This document shows positions 59,201 to 64,000 of a stretch of 64,000 nt of DNA, one piece after another (the first letter of the stretch is position 1; each line of letters begins with the position of its first letter). The notes under the pieces are model-generated. The model was not told the origin of the DNA. It did not search any database and worked only from the letters and a program-made list of their open reading frames with translations. The stretch is from the NCBI GenBank assembly GCA_902551755.1, contig CACDEB010000001.1, forward strand, positions 405,592 through 469,591. Reading direction: 5' to 3'. The stretch comes from an uncultured Pelagibacteraceae bacterium. Lineage in GTDB: Bacteria > Pseudomonadota > Alphaproteobacteria > Pelagibacterales > Pelagibacteraceae. The translations under genes were made by a program, and so were the position numbers.

Positions 59201-59515
59201 ATTTTTTTCTGCTTTCAAAGCTAGATTCAATGCTGTTTGACCACCCATTGTAGGAAGAATAGCATTAGGTTTTTCTTTCTTAATTATTTCTTCGAGGACT
59301 TCTATGGATATTGGTTCGATGTAAGTTTGATCTGCAACTTCAGGATCTGTCATTATTGTTGCAGGATTTGAATTGACCAAAACAACTTTATAGCCTTCAT
59401 CTTTAAGTGCTTTACATGCTTGAGTTCCAGAGTAATCAAACTCACATGCTTGACCTATAATGATTGGACCAGCACCAATTACCAAAATTTTTTTAATGTC
59501 TTTTCTTTTTGGCAT
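56291..59515 (-). CDS. carB: Carbamoyl phosphate synthase large subunit
   Basis: Makes carbamoyl phosphate for pyrimidines and arginine. The 1074-aa protein has the two homologous ATP-grasp halves: [24 protein letters not shown] at the start and [24 protein letters not shown] at about residue 570. Repeats of [13 protein letters not shown] / [15 protein letters not shown] and [16 protein letters not shown] / [16 protein letters not shown] confirm both. The C-terminal allosteric MGS-like domain is intact. It overlaps carA by 23 bases. Confidence 0.98.
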   Translation of the reverse strand: MPKRKDIKKILVIGAGPIIIGQACEFDYSGTQACKALKDEGYKVVLVNSNPATIMTDPEVADQTYIEPISIEVLEEIIKKEKPNAILPTMGGQTALNLALKAEKNGLLKKYKIELIGANSKAIANAEDRKRFRKNMSDIGIDLPKSEILNNFKNASKCLKKIGLPAIIRPSFTLGGLGGGIARTKKDFFKIVKGGLRESPQNQVLVEECLDGWKEFEMEVVRDKNDNCIIVCSIENIDPMGIHTGDSVTIAPALTLTDKEYQVMRNASIACLRKIGVETGGSNVQFAINPKNGRMVIIEMNPRVSRSSALASKATGFPIAKVAAKLAVGYTLDELQNEITKVTPASFEPTIDYVVTKIPRFTFEKFQDTKAILGTSMRSVGEAMAIGRNFKESFQKALVSLEIGLSGLDDIFNYSKKEIIKKLRENIPNKLLLIAEAFRKKVSLDKIYKLSKVDPWFLNQIKEIVDDENRIKVNGLPKNYIEFNRVKSCGFSDKRLSKITKLKEEVVKRKRKVLKVVPVFKKVDTCAAEFKSFTPYMYSTYQRNFALNSECEADPSNKKKIIILGGGPNRIGQGIEFDYCCCQASFSLKDAGYETIMINCNPETVSTDYDTSDRLYFEPLIDEYVENIILKEKSKGNLLGIIAQFGGQTPIKLAKFLDENKLPILGTQYSSIDLAEDRDRFRDLLIKLNLKQAESGIAKSFNSAVKIASKIGLPVVVRPSYVLGGRAMEIVHDEDQLKKFIKQAFDASENNPILIDKFIDNAMEVDVDAIADGKDVYVAGIMQHIEEAGIHSGDSACCLPPVSIKENILKEIKTQTRKLALAMGVKGFLNIQFAIKKDQIFVIEVNPRASRTVPFVSKANGIPLAKIASRIMAGEKLSKYNLKYKKNKRYAVKEAVFPFNKFPDSDVLLGPEMKSTGEVMGFDEDFGMAVAKSQIAASNSLPVGGMAFLSVKDSHKQEIIGVAQRLKKFGFTISATKGTSKVLNNNGIKCKTINKVSSGRPHIVDILNSKKISLVINTGGGNSEHRINDAKALRRGALANKVPYCTNMSTAYSFLEAIKSLKTKKLGVKSIQDI

Positions 59516-60686
59516 ATTTTTTTACTTCCATAATAAAGTTATTAAATAAATAGTGACTGTCTTGAGGTCCAGGGTTTGACTCAGGGTGGTACTGTACTGA
59601 AAAAACTGGTTTATTTTTTAACTTGATACCCTCAATACTATTATCAAATAAAGATCTGTGTGTGATTTCAATTTTAGATGGCAAATTATTTTTGGTTACT
59701 TCAAATCCATGATTTTGACTAGTTATTTCAACTTTATTTTCTTTAAGATTTTTAACAGGATGGTTCGCACCCCTATGTCCAAGCTTCATTTTTTTTGTTT
59801 TACCACCTAGAGCAAGAGCTAATAATTGATGCCCAAGACAAATTCCAAAAATTGGCAAACCCTCTTTTATAAGATATTTTATAATTTTAATTGCATATTT
59901 GCCTGTCGCCGCAGGATCACCAGGGCCATTTGACAAAAAAATTCCACTTGGTTTAAGTGTCATGATATATTCAGCTGAAGCATCACACGGCACAACTATT
60001 ACATCACAATAAAAATTTGAAAAATATCTTAAAATGTTTGTTTTAATTCCATAATCAATTGCAACCACTCTAAATTTCTTTTTTTTAATCTTTTTAAAAC
60101 CATCTTCTTTTGTCCATGTCTTAAGCCCTTCCCATTTAAATTTATTTTTAGTAGACACAATCTTTGCTAAATCTAGACCGTTTAGACCAGGCCATTTAAG
60201 AGTTGTATTAATAAGTTTTTTTAATGGGAAAACGCCATTTTTTTTATGAGAAATAGTTCCTTTTGGCGCACCTTTATCTCGAATAAAATTTGTTAAGCTT
60301 CTAGTATCTAAACCAGTTAAACCAACAATTTTATTTTTTTTAAGCCACAAATCTAACTCCATTAATGATCTGTAGTTTGAGGGATTAGTTATTTCTGAAT
60401 TGAAAATCACACCTCTAGTCCAGACTTTTTTAGATTCATTATCTTGCTTATTGGTTCCAACATTACCAATGTGGGGAAAGGTAAAATTAATAATTTGTCC
60501 CGCATAAGAGGGATCTGAAATTATTTCTTGGTAACCAGTTATTGAAGTATTAAAACAAACTTCTCCTGTGGCAGTACCTTCATAACCAATACCAATTCCA
60601 TTAAAAATTGATTTATTTTCAAGAACTAAAATACCCGGGCTGAAATTTGATTTTTTTTTTGAGTTTACTTTTTGTTTTTTGTTCAA
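59493..60686 (-). CDS. carA: Carbamoyl phosphate synthase small subunit
   Basis: The glutaminase subunit, 397 aa. The N-terminal domain has [25 protein letters not shown]; the class I amidotransferase has the catalytic cysteine in [18 protein letters not shown] and the histidine in [13 protein letters not shown]. The start is TTG at 60686; no other start is available upstream of the conserved core and the first 17 residues are a lysine/asparagine-rich extension. A putative promoter and palindrome lie just upstream. Confidence 0.97.
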   Translation of the reverse strand: MNKKQKVNSKKKSNFSPGILVLENKSIFNGIGIGYEGTATGEVCFNTSITGYQEIISDPSYAGQIINFTFPHIGNVGTNKQDNESKKVWTRGVIFNSEITNPSNYRSLMELDLWLKKNKIVGLTGLDTRSLTNFIRDKGAPKGTISHKKNGVFPLKKLINTTLKWPGLNGLDLAKIVSTKNKFKWEGLKTWTKEDGFKKIKKKKFRVVAIDYGIKTNILRYFSNFYCDVIVVPCDASAEYIMTLKPSGIFLSNGPGDPAATGKYAIKIIKYLIKEGLPIFGICLGHQLLALALGGKTKKMKLGHRGANHPVKNLKENKVEITSQNHGFEVTKNNLPSKIEITHRSLFDNSIEGIKLKNKPVFSVQYHPESNPGPQDSHYLFNNFIMEVKKYAKKKRH

Positions 60687-60690
60687 TTAC

Positions 60691-60736
60691 AACTCATGAG
60701 TTAAAGGTTAATACAATAAAAGCTCGAGTTAAGCAA
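60691..60736 (-). promoter_or_regulatory. Putative carA promoter with a 12-bp palindrome
   Basis: On the minus strand TTGCTT (60736-60731) and TATTAA (60713-60708) are 17 bp apart, a plausible -35/-10 pair. A perfect 12-base palindrome AACTCATGAGTT (60691-60702) would cover the start of transcription, four bases before the carA start codon. It could be an operator controlling pyrimidine/arginine synthesis. Box matches are weak. Confidence 0.4.
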
Positions 60737-60811
60737 CTGATCTAATACAAAATTTAAAAAAAAAAACAATTTTTCTTTTAAGAAAAAATCTTTAAGTTAA
60801 GTTAGATAAAA

Positions 60812-61276
60812 ATGTCTATTAAAGAAAAAATTAACGACGAGTATAAAACTGCTCTAAAATCGAAAGATAAAAACAAGATATCAACTTACAGGTTAATTCT
60901 GTCCGGAATAAAAGATTTGGATATTTCAAATAGGTCAGGCCCAAATAAGAAAGAGACAGACGATGAGGATATAAAAAAACTTTTAAAAAAAATGATCAAA
61001 CAAAGAAACGAATCAGTTGAAATTTACAAAAAAAACAAAAGAGAAGATTTGTTGAAAATAGAACAAGGTGAAATAGATTTGTTATCAACATACTTACCTA
61101 AACAACTTAGCGAAGAGGAGACTAAAAAAATATGTTCAGAAGCAATTTTAAAAGTTGGAGCTCAAAGCATTAAGGACATGGGCAAAGTAATGGGTGAGTT
61201 GAAAAAAAATTATTCTGATAGCATAGATTTTTCTAAAGCTGGATCATTATTGAAGGAACTGTTAAATAAACAATGA
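60812..61276 (+). CDS. GatB/YqeY domain-containing protein
   Basis: A 154-aa protein of the YqeY family. SIKEKINDEYKTALKSKDKNKISTYRLIL, KQRNESVEIYKKNKREDL and ELLSTYLPKQLSEEE-like LLSTYLPKQLSEEETKK match the family, which resembles the tail domain of GatB and may bind tRNA. Its stop overlaps the dnaG ATG by four bases (ATGA). The carA / yqeY-dnaG-rpoD arrangement is common in alphaproteobacteria. Exact role unknown. Confidence 0.9.
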   Translation: MSIKEKINDEYKTALKSKDKNKISTYRLILSGIKDLDISNRSGPNKKETDDEDIKKLLKKMIKQRNESVEIYKKNKREDLLKIEQGEIDLLSTYLPKQLSEEETKKICSEAILKVGAQSIKDMGKVMGELKKNYSDSIDFSKAGSLLKELLNKQ

Positions 61277-63042
61277 AATATCCAAAAGAGTATCTTGATG
61301 AAATTAAAATTAGACTAAAAGTTTCTACAGTTGTCTCAAAACACGTGTCATTAAAAAAAAGAGGAAAAGAGTTTGTGGGACTGTCACCTTTTAAAAATGA
61401 AAAAACTCCCTCTTTCACAGTAAATGATGAAAAGGGTTTTTATCATTGTTTTAGCACTTCAGAACATGGAAATATTTTTGATTTTGTAATGAAAATGCAA
61501 AACTTTAAATTTGGCGAAGCAGTAAAATTTTTAGCTAACTTAGCTGGAATGGCACCTTATAGGTTTTCTAAAGTTGATGAGCAAAGAGAAAAAGAGTGGA
61601 ATGAGTACACCAGTATATATTCAGACTATGCTGATCATTATCACAATGAATTATTAAATAATCCTAATTCTAAGATTGCTTTAGATTATTTAAAAAAAAG
61701 AAAAATCGATAATTCAATTATCAAAGAATTTAAGATTGGATTTGTTAACTTTAATTCAAGTATTTACGAAAAACTAAACAAAAATTATGATGTTAAAATT
61801 TTAAATGAGTCTGGATTATTCTTTCATGATGAAAATAAAAAAATATATGTTGAAAGATTTAGGAATAGAATAATTTTTCCAATAAATTCTTTATCAGGTA
61901 AACCAATGGCTTTTGGTGGAAGAATTATTGACACAAAAAATAAATACGCAAAATATATAAATTCTCCAGAAACAAATTTTTTTAGGAAAGGAAATAATTT
62001 ATATAACTTAGACAGAGTAAGAAAAATTTCTCATAAGTTCGATGAAGTTTTTTTGGTTGAGGGCTATATGGATGTAATAGGTTTAAGCAAATTTCAAATA
62101 GAAAATTGTATTGCAAATTTAGGAACTGCGTTAACTGACAAACAAATTTATATGGTAACCCAGTTTTTTGATAATATTGTAATTTGCTTTGACGGTGATG
62201 AAAGTGGATATAAAGCTGCTATTAGAGCAGCAGAAAATTCAATTAAGAGCGTTCTGCCAGATAAACAAATATATTTTTTATTTCTTCCTGATGGTGAAGA
62301 CCCAGATACATTTGTGGAAAAAAAAGGAAAAAATGAATTCTTAGATTTTTATAAAAATAATAAAATCCCAGTTCATAAATTGATATTTGAGCATTATAAA
62401 AAAGAAAATTCTTCATCACCCTCTGCACTTGCCTCTCTTGAAAAAAGATTAAAAGGTATAGCAAATTCTGTTAAAGACAATGTAGTTAAAAAATATATAT
62501 TAGGATATTTTTTAGAAAGCCTAGCAAAATATTCTCCAGGGACAGTTTTCAAAAATTCAAATAAGCCGTTTATTGGTTTTAATAAGCCACTAGATAAAAC
62601 AAAAAAACTATTTAAAGATACCGAAATTTTTTCGTCAGTTGACATAAAAGAATTTTGTCTAATTTATATAATGATAAATAACTTAAATTTTTTCTACCAA
62701 AGACCAGATTTACTGGAAAATATTAAATTTTTTAAAAAAGAGAATGGATTAATTTTTGATCAAATTTTGGAGTGTATAAAGAATGGAAATCTTGATGATT
62801 TGCAAGTTGATAATCAACTTTTAGATCAAATTGAAAAATATGCAAATATCAAACACATAGTCCATAAGAATGATAAAGACGAAAGTAAGATCGTAGAAAT
62901 TTTTAATGATATTAAGAATGAGCTCAAGACTCATGATTTAGAACTTAGAATTCAAGAACTAGAATCAAAATTTGCAGAAGATTTTAATCAAAACACTTTT
63001 GATGAAATTAATAGGCTGAAAAAAGAGCAAAATATTAATTAA
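61273..63042 (+). CDS. dnaG: DNA primase DnaG
   Basis: Makes RNA primers for replication. The 589-aa protein has the N-terminal domain (FVGLSPFKNEKTPSFTVNDEKGFYHCF), the RNA-polymerase basic motif near FGGRIIDTKNKYAKYINSPET, and the TOPRIM metal site with VEGYMDVIGL and CFDGDESGYKAA. Three of four zinc ligands are replaced: Ser38 and Lys41 instead of Cys/His, and Thr62 instead of Cys; only Cys59 remains. The C-terminal helicase-binding domain is lysine-rich and weakly conserved. Confidence 0.96.
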   Translation: MKYPKEYLDEIKIRLKVSTVVSKHVSLKKRGKEFVGLSPFKNEKTPSFTVNDEKGFYHCFSTSEHGNIFDFVMKMQNFKFGEAVKFLANLAGMAPYRFSKVDEQREKEWNEYTSIYSDYADHYHNELLNNPNSKIALDYLKKRKIDNSIIKEFKIGFVNFNSSIYEKLNKNYDVKILNESGLFFHDENKKIYVERFRNRIIFPINSLSGKPMAFGGRIIDTKNKYAKYINSPETNFFRKGNNLYNLDRVRKISHKFDEVFLVEGYMDVIGLSKFQIENCIANLGTALTDKQIYMVTQFFDNIVICFDGDESGYKAAIRAAENSIKSVLPDKQIYFLFLPDGEDPDTFVEKKGKNEFLDFYKNNKIPVHKLIFEHYKKENSSSPSALASLEKRLKGIANSVKDNVVKKYILGYFLESLAKYSPGTVFKNSNKPFIGFNKPLDKTKKLFKDTEIFSSVDIKEFCLIYIMINNLNFFYQRPDLLENIKFFKKENGLIFDQILECIKNGNLDDLQVDNQLLDQIEKYANIKHIVHKNDKDESKIVEIFNDIKNELKTHDLELRIQELESKFAEDFNQNTFDEINRLKKEQNIN

Positions 63043-63110
63043 TAAAGCAAAATTTTTCGTGGATTTTTTTAAAATAGCTATTATATAGAGTTCTCCGAAT
63101 AATATAAATT

Positions 63111-64000
63111 GTGGAAAGAATAATTACAAAATCGTTTGCAAGACTGATGGGTCGTGGGATCCACAGAGGATTTATAACCCATGAAGAATTGAATAAGTCG
63201 TTAGGGAAGAGAAACTTATCAGGTGAAAATCTTGCCCAAGCATTTTTGCATATTTTAAACGAAAAAATTTCATTAGTAGAAAAGAAATCAGATTTTAAAG
63301 CTTTAAAAAAAAGGGACTCAAACAATAAAGAGGAGCCAAAGACAATTGAAAAAAGTGATGATCCAATAAGAATGTACTTGAGAGAGATGGGAGGAGTTGA
63401 GCTTCTTTCCAGGGAAGGGGAAATAGCAATTGCAAAACGAATAGAAGCTGGAAAAGATGTAATGTTGAACGCCCTATCCCAAAGCCCAATAACTGCTCTT
63501 CAATTATTTGAATGGAATGAAAAATTACAGAAAGATGAAATTTTAGTTAGGGAGATTATTGATATTGATACAAATTACATGGAAGAGGAAAATTCATCCC
63601 AAGACTTAAAGGGAAAAAAAGATGAAGATAAAAAAGACAAAAGTGAAAAAATTTCTAAAGATGAAAAAAGCGATCAAACTCAACAAGAAGTAGAGGAAGA
63701 TGAATTTAATCCAACACTTGCAGCAATGGAAAGTGAAATCAAACCAAAGATTTTAGAAACTGTTAATAAACTTACAAAAGATTACTCTAAGCTTATTAAA
63801 TATCAAAAAGAGAAATTAGATTGTGTCTTAAACAACTCTGATTTCACTAATTCAAAAGAAAAGAGCTATCAGAAAATTGTTTCGGAGATATTAGAAAATA
63901 TTAAATCTTTACAATTATCTCCCTCGGTGCTGGAAAGCCTTGTACAAAAACATTACTTCGAAAATAAAAAAATTGTTTCTTTAGAGGGAAATTTATTACG
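63111..64000 (+). CDS. rpoD: RNA polymerase sigma factor RpoD (partial, 5' end)
   Basis: The housekeeping sigma factor, cut off by the window end after about 296 codons. The frame starts at GTG 63111, just after an in-frame stop at 63105-63107; ATT at 63108 is the only alternative upstream. Region 1.1 is visible as FARLMGRGIHRGFITHEELNKSL, and region 1.2 as DPIRMYLREMGGVELLSREGEIAIAKRIEAG (about residues 81-110). A charged, low-complexity insert (about 165-200, rich in Lys/Asp/Glu) follows. It lies 68 bp after dnaG. Confidence 0.93.
   Translation, partial: MERIITKSFARLMGRGIHRGFITHEELNKSLGKRNLSGENLAQAFLHILNEKISLVEKKSDFKALKKRDSNNKEEPKTIEKSDDPIRMYLREMGGVELLSREGEIAIAKRIEAGKDVMLNALSQSPITALQLFEWNEKLQKDEILVREIIDIDTNYMEEENSSQDLKGKKDEDKKDKSEKISKDEKSDQTQQEVEEDEFNPTLAAMESEIKPKILETVNKLTKDYSKLIKYQKEKLDCVLNNSDFTNSKEKSYQKIVSEILENIKSLQLSPSVLESLVQKHYFENKKIVSLEGNLL

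Noticed and set aside
60767..60791. Hairpin TTTTTCTT / AAGAAAAA in the carA-yqeY spacer as a terminator
   Set aside because: It lies between divergent starts, not after a gene, and is all weak pairs with a two-base loop; probably chance in AT-rich DNA.
63035..63489. Minus-strand open frames over the start of rpoD
   Set aside because: The plus strand encodes clear sigma-70 regions 1.1 and 1.2; the minus frames are shadows.

Overview
The window is a very AT-rich, extremely compact bacterial chromosome segment with about 72 protein genes (two cut by the window edges), one tRNA and almost no spare DNA. The gene set and order point to a streamlined marine alphaproteobacterium of the SAR11/Pelagibacterales type. 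The evidence is paired ATP synthase b and b' subunits, ccrM beside rnhB, a petP-petR-like regulator pair beside ilvE, DciA-dsbA-smc gene order, an ELM1 (DUF1022) gene, ispH-thrB-rnhA order, and a retinal (beta-carotene cleavage) cluster. No insertion sequence, prophage, CRISPR array, integron or rRNA operon was seen. This is core genome, not an island.

Layout. 1-4.6 kb: ubiA (ubiquinone), a DUF2721 membrane protein, a qor-pirin-HAD group, and rsmE. 4.6-11.5 kb: the aa3 oxidase operon coxB-coxA-ctaB-(40-aa CoxF-like ORF)-ctaG-coxC-surf1, running into thrC, then a DUF805 gene. 12-18.5 kb, minus strand: crtI-crtB-crtY-blh-ispH-thrB-rnhA, every junction overlapping. 18.6-24.4 kb, minus: dciA-dsbA-smc-atpI-atpB-atpE-atpF'-atpF. 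24.4-28.9 kb: mutY and a flavin monooxygenase, facing udg-rnhB-ccrM. 28.9-32.8 kb: TPR protein, ispE, tRNA-Gln, CCA-adding/poly(A) polymerase family gene. 32.8-37.2 kb: trmL-hemF-greA, divergent from the cytochrome bc1 operon petABC. 37.2-43.4 kb: lgt-midA-pgeF-prs-rplY-pth-ychF, and ubiK. 43.4-46.8 kb: petP-petR-histidine kinase divergent from ilvE. 46.8-52.5 kb: uvrB-SDR-folB-uvrC-pgsA. 52.5-56.3 kb: aspC, trxB, an ELM1-like gene plus a 2OG-Fe(II) oxygenase. 56.3-60.7 kb: carA-carB. 60.8-64 kb: yqeY-dnaG-rpoD (rpoD runs off the end).

How it works together. The dominant theme is membrane energetics: ubiquinone synthesis (ubiA, ubiK), bc1 complex, aa3 oxidase with its heme and copper assembly factors, the Fo part of ATP synthase, and the route from geranylgeranyl diphosphate to retinal, the proteorhodopsin chromophore. 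Neither crtE nor the opsin gene is in the window. IspE and IspH supply isoprenoid precursors. The PetP/PetR-like regulators may control the respiratory genes.

The points most worth a second look are: an SMC protein with no recognisable hinge; a 40-codon cox-operon ORF; GANTC sites just upstream of ccrM; a 22-bp palindrome before petABC with a similar site before petP/ilvE; divergent mutY/dciA genes whose start codons overlap in one CATG; zinc-ligand loss in DnaG and cysteine loss in the uracil-DNA glycosylase; and nine tail-to-tail junctions with no room for a terminator. I found no clear novel multi-gene defence or mobile system.
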